This document shows, one piece after another, positions 14,764 through 22,708 of a DNA stretch of 28,643 nucleotides (within the stretch, counting starts at the first letter, position 1; the number at the start of each line of letters is the position of its first letter). The position numbers and the translations under genes are program-made. Source of the stretch: DSAD01 sp036825155 (lineage in GTDB: Bacteria > Desulfobacterota > Desulfomonilia > UBA1062). A model generated the notes under the pieces. The model saw nothing but the letters and a program-made list of their open reading frames with translations, was not told the origin of the DNA and ran no database searches. The stretch is from positions 1 through 28,643 of the forward strand of contig DAISYU010000036.1 of the NCBI GenBank assembly GCA_036825155.1, given 5' to 3'.

Positions 14764-15628
14764 ATGGTCCGCCTAGGAATAAATGGCTTTGGCCGAATAG
14801 GCCGTCAGGTATTAAAGGCGATTCTCGAAAGATATCCGGATNNNNNNNNNNNNNNNNNNNNNNNNNNNNNNNNNNNNNNNNNNNNNNNNNNNNNNNNNNN
14901 NNNNNNNNNNNNNNNNNNNNNNNNNNNNNNNNNNNNNNNNNCTCTATGGCGGGGCCAGCAAGGTCATTATCACCGCCCCGGCAAAACAGGAGGACATCAC
15001 GGTGGTGATGGGGGTCAATCATAAACGGTATAATCCGAAAAAACACCACATCATCTCGAATGCATCGTGTACCACCAACTGCCTTGCGCCCCCTGCGCTT
15101 ATCGTTCACAAGGCTTATGGTATCGAAAAGGGTCTGATGACTACGGTCCATGCATATACCAACGACCAGAGAATCCTCGATATGCCCCATAAAGATCTGA
15201 GGAGGGCCCGGGCTGCAGCAATGAACATTATCCCCACTTCTACCGGTGCAGCAAAGGCCGTGTCCCTGGTTATCCCCGAGCTGAAAGGTAAGGTGGACGG
15301 ATATGCACTGCGTGTCCCCACGCCCACGGTATCAGTCGTGGACTTGGCCGTGCAACTGAAGAAAGAGACCACCACCGAGGACCTTAGAAATCGACTGATC
15401 CGTGCATCAAAGACCAGCCTCAAAGGGATCATGACATGCGAAGAAAAACCCCTTGTATCAACAGACTTTAGGGGAAATGATCACTCTTCCATCATCGATC
15501 TGGAATTCACCCAGGTCCTCCAGGGAAACATGGCAAAGATTGTTACCTGGTATGACAACGAATGGGGATATTCCTGCCGCATCGCTGACCTGGCACAGTA
15601 TATCGCCGAAAAAGGGATCGAGAGTTAA
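14764..15628 (+). CDS. gapA: glyceraldehyde-3-phosphate dehydrogenase, interrupted by an assembly gap
   Basis: Phosphorylating GAPDH of glycolysis and gluconeogenesis. The N-terminal NAD-binding start, with GINGFGRIGR, occupies the 26 codons before the N run. After it, reading resumes at LYGGASKVIITAPAK and continues to the stop at 15628. The catalytic cysteine is in SNASCTTNC (codon 15068-15070). NDQRILDMPHKDLRRAR and WYDNEWGYS are conserved. Compared with a typical GAPDH, about 80-85 residues are missing, while the placeholder is only 100 bases. The two halves therefore sit in different frames as an artefact, not because of a frameshift. AAGGAGG (14751-14757) precedes the ATG. A strong terminator follows at 15666. 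Confidence 0.95.
14842..14941. other. assembly gap, exactly 100 N
   Basis: One hundred undetermined bases lie inside gapA. A round 100 is the conventional placeholder for a gap of unknown size. The flanking GAPDH sequence implies that about 250 bases are really missing. Both edges fall on codon boundaries of the two gapA halves. Confidence 0.97.
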
Positions 15629-15665
15629 CCCTCAGGTCGCACCCGGTTCGTTTCAAGTGCTCAGG

Positions 15666-15698
15666 AAAAGGAGGGCAGGAAATCCCTGCCCTCCTTTT
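15666..15698 (+). terminator. strong rho-independent terminator after gapA
   Basis: A perfect 14-pair stem joins 15666-15679 to 15685-15698 around a five-base loop. It has a GGAGGGCAGG core, a T run on the plus strand and an A run before the stem, so it can work in both directions. It lies 37 bases after the gapA stop codon. Confidence 0.93.
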
Positions 15699-15941
15699 GT
15701 ATCTGTCCAGCAAAAATATCATCGACGTTGCCGGTGCATCTCTTAGATCCGAACAGGTGGAAAATATTTTCTTCAGGGGATCTTGATAAGGATCTTCGAG
15801 ATCTCTCTGCCGTGTCTGCCTCATCGATAGTGAGTGATAGAAGAATACACAAAATGATTCATGAGGAATGACCGGGCAATCATTTCCTATAATCCACCAG
15901 AAACCAACAAGCTTCCTCTTTAAGCTCCATCCCGTTTTGGC
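15699..15941. other. intergenic stretch between gapA terminator and carB promoter
   Basis: No gene is convincing in these 243 bases. GATC occurs several times between 15747 and 15812, including a GAGATCTC palindrome. That may be chance. No pyrimidine-type attenuator or other leader structure for carB is visible. Confidence 0.5.
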
Positions 15942-15970
15942 TTGACTGATTCAGAAGGCTTCCATATAGT
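15942..15970 (+). promoter_or_regulatory. near-consensus promoter of carB
   Basis: TTGACT (15942-15947), a 17-base spacer and TATAGT (15965-15970) precede the carB ATG by 28 bases, which predicts a leader of about 20 bases containing AGGGGAAG. Element quality and geometry make this one of the best promoters in the window. Confidence 0.75.
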
Positions 15971-15998
15971 GCAAGCGCATTTTAATAGGGGAAGATAT

Positions 15999-18900
15999 AT
16001 GCCGAAAAGAGATGACATTCACAAGGTTATGATTATCGGCTCTGGGCCGATCGTTATTGGGCAGGCATGCGAGTTCGACTATTCAGGGACTCAGGCATGC
16101 AAGGCGCTGAAAGAGCTGGGTTATGAGATCGTCCTGGTCAACTCGAATCCTGCGACTATCATGACTGATCCGGAGATAGCAGACATCACCTATATCGAGC
16201 CGCTCAATGCCGACAGTCTCACCGCAATCATTGAAAAGGAACGTCCTGATGCCCTTCTCCCGAATCTCGGCGGACAGTCGGGATTGAATCTCTCCTCGGA
16301 ACTTTCCCGCAAAGGCGTTCTGGAAAAATTCGGTGTCAAGATCATCGGCGTGAACGTGGATGCCATTGACCGGGGAGAAGACCGGATCGCATTCAAAGAT
16401 ACCATGAACCGCCTCGGCATCGAGATGCCTAAGAGCGAACCTGCCTATAGTGTGGAAGAGGCGGAACAAATCGCCGCGGATCTCGGATATCCCGTGGTGA
16501 TCCGCCCTGCATACACCATGGGCGGCACAGGCGGCGGGCTCGTATACAATGTCGAGGAACTGGGGATCATCGTGAGCAGGGGACTTTCCGCCAGTCTCAT
16601 CGGACAGGTCCTCGTTGAGGAATCCGTACTGGGATGGGAAGAGCTCGAACTTGAGGTCGTCAGGGACGCGAATAACAACATGATCACCGTCTGCTTTATC
16701 GAAAACGTCGATCCCATGGGGGTGCATACCGGCGATTCATACTGTACCGCACCCATGCTCACCATCAGTAAAGAGCTGCAGGAGCGGCTGCAGAAATATT
16801 CATACGCTATCGTCGAGGCAATCGAGGTCATCGGCGGGACAAATGTTCAGTTCGCCCATGATCCGAAAACAGGGAGGGTCGTCGTTATCGAGATCAATCC
16901 CAGGACGTCTCGATCTTCTGCCCTTGCGTCAAAGGCAACCGGATTCCCCATCGCCCTGATTTCATCAAAACTCGCCGCCGGCATGACCATGGACGAGATC
17001 CCCTACTGGAAAGAAGGCACCCTCGATCGGTACGAACCGTCGGGAGATTATGTGGTGGTGAAGTTTGCCCGCTGGGCATTCGAAAAGTTCAAGGGTGTCC
17101 AGGATAAACTCGGCACCCAGATGCGCGCAGTAGGCGAGGTCATGAGTATAGGCAAGACCTATAAAGAGGCCCTGCAAAAGGCGATACGGTCCCTTGAGAC
17201 AGGGCGTTACGGTCTGGGTTTTGCCAAAGATTTCAATAACAAAGACTTAAAATCTCTTCTCGACCTTCTGGGAGAGCCTTCGAGCGAACGGCAGTTTATC
17301 ATGTACGAGGCACTGCGAAAAGGGGCCTCCATAGAGGACCTGGTTCGCAAGACCAACATCAAGGCATGGTTTATCGAGCAGATGAAAGAGCTCGTGGATC
17401 TGGAGGAGCAGATCATCTCCTATAAAGGCAAGACCCTGCCGGAAGAACTCCTTGTCCAGGCGAAAGAAGACGGATTCGCCGACCGGTATCTTGCACAGCT
17501 CCTCGGTGTCAGGGAGGTTGACATCAGAAAGAGGCGCACCGAGCTCCAGAAGGTCCATGCATGGGACAGTGTGCCGGTCAGCGGCGTAGAAAATGCGGAA
17601 TACTACTATTCGACATACAATGCAGCCGACACGGTCACCATAAGCAACAACCCCAAGATTATGGTCCTGGGAGGCGGACCCAACCGGATCGGCCAGGGCA
17701 TCGAGTTCGACTATTGCTGCGTGCACGCAGCTTTTGCCATCAAGGCTATGGGGTACGAGTCCATCATGGTGAACTGCAACCCGGAGACAGTCTCCACCGA
17801 CTACGACACGTCAAACAAGCTCTACTTCGAACCGCTCACCGTTGAAGAGGTGCTGAGCATCTACCACAAAGAGCAGCCCATCGGGGTAATCGTGCAGTTC
17901 GGGGGACAGACCCCGCTTAATATAGCGAATGAACTGGAACGTGCAGGTGTCAAAGTTCTCGGTACATCACCTGCAGCCATAGACCTTGCTGAAGACCGGG
18001 AAAATTTTGACAAGATGATGAGAAAGCTGGGTATCCCCATGCCCGAATCCGGCATGGCAAGCACCCTTGAGCAGGCACTTTCCATTGCAGAAAAGATCGG
18101 ATATCCTCTGATTGTCAGGCCTTCATACGTGCTGGGTGGACGCGGCATGGAGGTGGTCCATGACGAGGAAATGCTCCGGGAATATGTCCGTGCAGCAGTC
18201 GGCGTAACCCCAGAGCGGCCCATTCTTATTGATAAATTCCTGGAAGACGCCATTGAAGCTGAGGCTGACGCGATATCCGACGGAAGCGATGCCTTTGTGC
18301 CCGCTGTGATGGAACACATCGAGCGCGCCGGCATTCATTCGGGAGACTCCGCATGTGTGATCCCCCCCATCAGCATCCCGTCAAAACACCTCGATACCAT
18401 ATACGAATACACGAGAAAGATTGCCATTGAGCTTGGTGTGGTGGGACTCATGAATATCCAGTATGCCATAGCGAATGATACGGTCTACGTGCTGGAGGCG
18501 AACCCCAGGGCATCGAGAACCGTACCTCTTGTCTCCAAGGTCTGCAACATCCCTATGGCCCACCTTGCCACCCAGATCATGCTGGGAAAAACACTCAAGG
18601 ATTTCGATCTGACACCTCGGATGATCCCGCATTTCGGGGTAAAAGAGGCGGTGTTCCCGTTCAACATGTTCCCCGAGGTCGATCCCCTGCTCGGACCGGA
18701 AATGCGCTCTACCGGTGAGGTTCTCGGCATGGCAAAATCCTTCGGACTGGCATTCTACAAGGCCTCGGAAGCCGGTGCCCAGATTTTGCCCAAAGAGGGC
18801 ACTGTACTGATTACCGTATCACAGCGGGAACGCCCCGCAGTACTCGAGGTAGCCCGTCTGTTCGACGACCTTGGATTCAAGATCAAGGCAACCAGAAGGA

Positions 18901-19199
18901 CCCATCAGTTTTTAAACGACAACGGCATTGCCTCAGAGATGGTCCTCAAGCTTCATGAAGGAAGACCCAATATCGTCGACGGGGTAAAAAACAACGAGTA
19001 CAATCTCATCATCAATACCCCAAGCGGCAAACTCAGCGAACATGACGACTCATATATCAGGAAGGCGGCAATCAAATACAAGGTCCCCTATATCACGACG
19101 CTTTCTGCCGGTATTGCAGCAGCACGGGGCATTGATGCATTCAGAAAAGGGAAAGATACCCTCAAATCGCTTCAGCAGTACCACGAGGACATAAAGTAG
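15999..19199 (+). CDS. carB: carbamoyl-phosphate synthase large subunit
   Basis: A 1066-residue large subunit that makes carbamoyl phosphate from bicarbonate, ATP and ammonia for pyrimidine and arginine synthesis. It shows the duplicated architecture of the family. Synthetase half 1 covers about 1-400 (GSGPIVIGQACEFDYSG near the start) and an oligomerisation region about 400-550. Half 2 covers about 550-930 (GGGPNRIGQGIEFDY), followed by an MGS-like allosteric domain from about 935. Length is normal. I chose the ATG at 15999 because AGGGGAAG precedes it. The in-frame TTG at 15942 is the -35 box of the promoter. carA is not adjacent, so the small subunit must be encoded elsewhere. Confidence 0.97.
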   Translation: MPKRDDIHKVMIIGSGPIVIGQACEFDYSGTQACKALKELGYEIVLVNSNPATIMTDPEIADITYIEPLNADSLTAIIEKERPDALLPNLGGQSGLNLSSELSRKGVLEKFGVKIIGVNVDAIDRGEDRIAFKDTMNRLGIEMPKSEPAYSVEEAEQIAADLGYPVVIRPAYTMGGTGGGLVYNVEELGIIVSRGLSASLIGQVLVEESVLGWEELELEVVRDANNNMITVCFIENVDPMGVHTGDSYCTAPMLTISKELQERLQKYSYAIVEAIEVIGGTNVQFAHDPKTGRVVVIEINPRTSRSSALASKATGFPIALISSKLAAGMTMDEIPYWKEGTLDRYEPSGDYVVVKFARWAFEKFKGVQDKLGTQMRAVGEVMSIGKTYKEALQKAIRSLETGRYGLGFAKDFNNKDLKSLLDLLGEPSSERQFIMYEALRKGASIEDLVRKTNIKAWFIEQMKELVDLEEQIISYKGKTLPEELLVQAKEDGFADRYLAQLLGVREVDIRKRRTELQKVHAWDSVPVSGVENAEYYYSTYNAADTVTISNNPKIMVLGGGPNRIGQGIEFDYCCVHAAFAIKAMGYESIMVNCNPETVSTDYDTSNKLYFEPLTVEEVLSIYHKEQPIGVIVQFGGQTPLNIANELERAGVKVLGTSPAAIDLAEDRENFDKMMRKLGIPMPESGMASTLEQALSIAEKIGYPLIVRPSYVLGGRGMEVVHDEEMLREYVRAAVGVTPERPILIDKFLEDAIEAEADAISDGSDAFVPAVMEHIERAGIHSGDSACVIPPISIPSKHLDTIYEYTRKIAIELGVVGLMNIQYAIANDTVYVLEANPRASRTVPLVSKVCNIPMAHLATQIMLGKTLKDFDLTPRMIPHFGVKEAVFPFNMFPEVDPLLGPEMRSTGEVLGMAKSFGLAFYKASEAGAQILPKEGTVLITVSQRERPAVLEVARLFDDLGFKIKATRRTHQFLNDNGIASEMVLKLHEGRPNIVDGVKNNEYNLIINTPSGKLSEHDDSYIRKAAIKYKVPYITTLSAGIAAARGIDAFRKGKDTLKSLQQYHEDIK

Positions 19200-19607
19200 A
19201 TTTTAATAAAATTATATATTGATTGATTGAAAAACATCTTGTATAAAAGATATGTCTCCTGTGCAGGTCTTTGGTTCGAAAAGGGGGCTTAAAGAGGTGT
19301 TATATTGATGTGTATTTGCTTTGACCGGCTTGTTACAGGGCAAAACCGAAGTTATTTTTTTGATATAGTGCACAGGGGACACTCCTTTTATAACCACCTG
19401 AGCTAATTATCGATTTTGCCTGTTTCTGTTCCTTTTTATGCTCGGCGATACATTTTATGACTGATTTACTCCTTCATAAAGAATGTCCATTTTCGGTTTT
19501 CAGCCTCGGCATCGAGAGTACATAATTGTTTCGACTTCACATCACTGCGAGGTGACTCACCACGTGCCGCAATTGCACACTATTTGTACCATCTGATTTG
19601 GAACAAT
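19200..19607. other. long intergenic region after carB
   Basis: About 400 bases without a convincing gene. The region begins AT-rich with GATT repeats and a small ACATCTT/AAGATATGT hairpin, then contains the inverted-repeat element at 19242-19392. After that comes ordinary spacer with a short GGTGA-C-TCACC dyad near 19551. A 61-codon minus-strand frame (19397-19212) covers the element, but its translation looks like no protein I know. Confidence 0.5.
19242..19392. repeat. 151-bp element with 24-bp imperfect terminal inverted repeats
   Basis: Bases 19242-19265 and the reverse complement of 19369-19392 agree at 20 of 24 positions. Both begin TATAAAAG and end CCTGTGCA. The three adjacent differences are at 19250-19252 and there is one more within the core (TGTCTCC against TGTCCCC). 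Further inward, CTTTGGTT and AACCGAAG can extend the pairing. No transposase and no clear target-site duplication are visible. A miniature transposable element, a structured RNA or a long protein-binding dyad are all possible. Confidence 0.55.
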
Positions 19608-19644
19608 AAAAAGGCAGCCAAGGGATTTACCCTGACTGCCTTTT
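19608..19644 (-). terminator. terminator of tRNA-fMet
   Basis: AAAAGGCAG (19609-19617) pairs with CTGCCTTTT (19636-19644), and an inner AGGG/CCCT stem caps the loop. On the minus strand the stem is followed by five T, 17 bases past the tRNA 3' end. It could also stop plus-strand transcripts. Confidence 0.85.
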
Positions 19645-19660
19645 ATACTTGCTTTTAAAT

Positions 19661-19737
<77 letters not shown>

Positions 19738-19749
19738 TCATGTGAGCTT

Positions 19750-19776
19750 TCTATAACCTATAGAATTGTTTGTCAA
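19750..19776 (-). promoter_or_regulatory. predicted promoter of tRNA-fMet
   Basis: A perfect TTGACA (19776-19771) and TATAGA (19755-19750) on the minus strand lie just upstream of the tRNA 5' end at 19737. The spacer is only 15 bases, shorter than the usual 16-18. That keeps confidence moderate despite the good elements. Confidence 0.55.
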
Positions 19777-20109
19777 GCTAAGATTTACCAAGATTCGTGC
19801 AGGAAAACCAAACAATATCAGAGAGATAACACTTGAAAATCAATCTCAGAGCCGCCTGAGGGCCCTTTACTGACGGGCTTCCAGGGGTTTTTCTGCATAT
19901 TGTGAGAATACCATGGGCATGGCATGCCCAAAAAAAAGGCAAAAAAAAGCAGGCCAGATATTGACCTGCAAACATATGAGGAGGTTCTACGGGGAATGAA
20001 TCTTGAAGAACCTACTAGTTCCTATCGTCATCTCAGTGAATTACTTAAGCTTGTTTTTCAGATTTTTAATAAATTTTTCTGCTCAAAGATTTATGCTATA
20101 GAGAATATT

Positions 20110-21390
20110 ATGGAAAAGCAGTTCCATCCGCTTGCATACAGATTGCGGCCGGCACGTATCGATGAACTCATCGGCCAGAGGGAAGCCAGGGGATTTGTGG
20201 AGAATTTCCTGGATGGAAAGACAAGGTCCGTCATGCTCTGGGGCCCCCCGGGAACGGGAAAATCCAGCGTAGCCCACATCATCGAGCAGCATTATCCCGA
20301 GTCGTATTACGCCATAAGTGCAGTAACCAGCGGTATACAGGAAATCCGGAAGGTTACCCGTGCCAGCGAAACCGCCGATGTCCCCCCCATCGTGTTCATT
20401 GACGAGGTCCACCGATTCAACAGGGTTCAGCAGGATGCCCTGCTCCCTTTCGTTGAAAATGGTTCCATCATTCTGATTGGTGCTACTACGGAAAATCCCT
20501 CATTTTCCGTTACCTCGCCATTGCTGTCCAGGCTCCAGGTCATTGTTTTCAATCCGCTAGGCCCCGGGGAGATTCAGGAGATACTCCTGAAAGCCCTCGC
20601 CCATGATCCTCAAGTACTCGCCCTGGGAAGGACTCTCAGCGATGAGTGCATCAAAGCAATATCTCAGTCGGCTGACGGAGACGCGCGTGCTGCGTTGAAC
20701 CTGCTGGAGCTCGCAATAACCACCATCGAGAAGAAAACCATCGATCTTTCAGACCTCCAGGACATGCTCGAGCGCCCCCTGTACCACGACAAGTCAGGAG
20801 AAAATCACTACGACCTCATCTCAGCATTCCACAAGAGTGTGCGTGCCGGTGATGCTGACGCCGGCGTATACTGGCTCGGCAGGATGCTCGAAGCAGGAGA
20901 GGACCGGATCTATATCCTGCGCAGGATGATACGGATCGCGTCGGAGGATATCGGAATGGCGGACCCGAACGCCCTGCGTGTGGTGATAAGCGCAAAGGAG
21001 GCCTTTACCACACTTGGGTCTCCAGAGGGAGAACTCGCCCTGTATCAGGCTGCGGTGTATCTGTGCTGCGCTCCGAAGAGCAATGCGCTCTACCTCATGG
21101 AGAAACGGGTGAAGGAACTGATACGAAAGACCGGAACCCCTGCTGTGCCGATGTATCTGCGTAATGCACCGACAAAACTTATGCGGGACCTGGGGTACGG
21201 CAAGGGTTACATCTATGCTCACGACGATCCCGAAGGAGCCCTGACCCTCAACTATCTCCCGGAAACCATGACTAATGTAAAATTGTACTTCCCGAAAGAT
21301 GCGGGATTTGAGAAAAGGATTAAGGAGATCATACATGCTCGAAGAACAGCTGCGAAAAATAGGTCAAGACCATATCGCAAGACTTCTTGA
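20110..21390 (+). CDS. rarA: replication-associated recombination ATPase RarA (MgsA)
   Basis: A 426-residue AAA+ ATPase of the RarA/MgsA/WRNIP1 family that acts at stalled replication forks. Walker A GPPGTGKS is at 45-52, Walker B IVFIDEVHRFN at 94-104 and sensor 1 GATTENPSF at 124-132. The C-terminal half has the family tetramerisation region, with GSPEGELALYQAAVYL and SNALYLM followed by PVPMYLRNAP-like sequence. The ATG at 20110 is where family similarity begins, but it has only a weak ribosome site. The frame stays open for 62 more codons to an ATG at 19924. An extended -10 (TGCTATAGA, 20094-20102) just before the chosen start would fit a very short leader. The next gene starts inside its last 56 bases. 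Confidence 0.92.
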   Translation: MEKQFHPLAYRLRPARIDELIGQREARGFVENFLDGKTRSVMLWGPPGTGKSSVAHIIEQHYPESYYAISAVTSGIQEIRKVTRASETADVPPIVFIDEVHRFNRVQQDALLPFVENGSIILIGATTENPSFSVTSPLLSRLQVIVFNPLGPGEIQEILLKALAHDPQVLALGRTLSDECIKAISQSADGDARAALNLLELAITTIEKKTIDLSDLQDMLERPLYHDKSGENHYDLISAFHKSVRAGDADAGVYWLGRMLEAGEDRIYILRRMIRIASEDIGMADPNALRVVISAKEAFTTLGSPEGELALYQAAVYLCCAPKSNALYLMEKRVKELIRKTGTPAVPMYLRNAPTKLMRDLGYGKGYIYAHDDPEGALTLNYLPETMTNVKLYFPKDAGFEKRIKEIIHARRTAAKNRSRPYRKTS

Positions 21391-22708
21391 ACGCGCAGCG
21401 GATTTTCTGTCTCCTGAGATGTTACGCAAGGATCTTGATGGGGTGGATTTCTCCCTCGTCTCGGATCTCATCAAGGGAAACCGTCTCTACGAGGAACCGC
21501 CGCAGAAGGTGGTGGAACCCGCAGAAGTTGTCCCGGCATCGTATGCTGCAACCAAGGAAGCTCAGGCACACCGAGGTCATGGAGAAGAGCTGTTGCGCCG
21601 GGGCAGGGTTGCCGTCCTGATCGTTGCAGGAGGTCAGGGCTCCCGTCTCGGAATCGATGCACCAAAGGGGGTGGTGCCGGTTACCCCGGTCTGTGCAAAG
21701 AGTCTGTTTTGCCTGCATGCACAAAAGGTGCTTGCCCTTAAAAGGAAATACGGCTCAGCCATCCCGGTCTTTATCATGACGTCCCGCGCCAATGATGCCC
21801 AGACCAGACAATTCTTTGCTGATAACAGCTACTTCGGTCTAAGCCGCGATGATGTATATTTCTTTGTGCAGGGCATGCTGCCGTCCATCACGCCGCAGGG
21901 AAAGTTTATCCTTTCGCGCCAGGGCGGACTGTTCATGAATCCGGACGGACACGGCGGCACATTCACCGCATTGAAAAAAAACGGCTGCCTGGATATCATG
22001 AAAACACGGGGGATTGAAGAGCTCTTCTATTTCCAGGTGGACAATCCACTCGTACAGATATGCGACCCGCTCTTCATCGGGCTGCACAACGCAGGCGGAG
22101 CCCAGATGTCGTCAAAGGTTGTGAGAAAACGCAGCTATGAAGAAAAGGTCGGGGTAATAGCCCGGGTGGACGGAAGGACACGGGTGATCGAGTACAGTGA
22201 TATGACCGACGAGATGCGCTATGCAACGAATGAACTGGAGGAGATGCTCTACTGGGCGGGCTCCATCGCCATCCATATGATCAGACGCGAGTTTGCGGAG
22301 GTCCTCACCTCGAGAGGGCTGCACCTGCCCTACCATAGGGCGAACAAGGTCATTCAGACCCTGGATGAAGACGGAAATCCCATAGAGGAACAGGGTATAA
22401 AATTCGAAACATTCATTTTTGATGCGCTGCCCCGTGCAGACAAATCCATCACGCTGGAGGTGCTCAGGGACGAGGAGTTTGCCCCGGTAAAGAACAAGTC
22501 CGGCGAAGATTCCCTGGAAAGCTCCATCCTCATGCAGAGCGACCTCTACCGGTCATGGCTCAGGGACTGTGGCATTCAGGTGAAAGACAACATCCTCATC
22601 GAGATCAGCCCATTATTCGCCCTGAACAAGGAAGACCTCAAGGCACGCCTATCGGAGATACCCGCTCGCATCGAATCGGATATCTGCCTCAAGGGGGACC
22701 ATGAATAA
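21335..22708 (+). CDS. UDP-N-acetylhexosamine/UDP-sugar pyrophosphorylase, UAP1-like
   Basis: A 457-residue nucleotidyltransferase of the UDPGP family, closest by motif to eukaryotic UAP1, which makes UDP-GlcNAc or UDP-GalNAc from UTP and the sugar 1-phosphate. The nucleotide loop AGGQGSRLGIDAPKG is at 98-112, NPDGHGGTFTAL at 202-213 and FQVDNPLVQICDPLFIG at 233-249. GVIARVDG is at 273-280, LPYHRANK at 331-338 and KFETFIFDA at 356-364. Most bacteria use GlmU for this reaction, so the sugar acted on here is open. AAGGAG (21322-21327) sits seven bases before the ATG. The start lies 56 bases inside rarA and the stop overlaps the kinase gene by eight bases. Confidence 0.88.
   Translation: MLEEQLRKIGQDHIARLLERAADFLSPEMLRKDLDGVDFSLVSDLIKGNRLYEEPPQKVVEPAEVVPASYAATKEAQAHRGHGEELLRRGRVAVLIVAGGQGSRLGIDAPKGVVPVTPVCAKSLFCLHAQKVLALKRKYGSAIPVFIMTSRANDAQTRQFFADNSYFGLSRDDVYFFVQGMLPSITPQGKFILSRQGGLFMNPDGHGGTFTALKKNGCLDIMKTRGIEELFYFQVDNPLVQICDPLFIGLHNAGGAQMSSKVVRKRSYEEKVGVIARVDGRTRVIEYSDMTDEMRYATNELEEMLYWAGSIAIHMIRREFAEVLTSRGLHLPYHRANKVIQTLDEDGNPIEEQGIKFETFIFDALPRADKSITLEVLRDEEFAPVKNKSGEDSLESSILMQSDLYRSWLRDCGIQVKDNILIEISPLFALNKEDLKARLSEIPARIESDICLKGDHE

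Noticed and set aside
14748..15024. Open frames running through the N block near gapA
   Set aside because: They translate placeholder N bases in arbitrary frames. The real gene is gapA, with about 250 bases undetermined.
14764..15628. gapA as a frameshifted pseudogene
   Set aside because: The frame change coincides exactly with the 100-N placeholder, and both flanks are well conserved up to codon boundaries, so the shift is an artefact of gap size.
19212..19397. A 61-codon minus-strand frame across the inverted-repeat element
   Set aside because: No ribosome site or recognisable protein, and its ends simply mirror the inverted repeats. Treated as noncoding.
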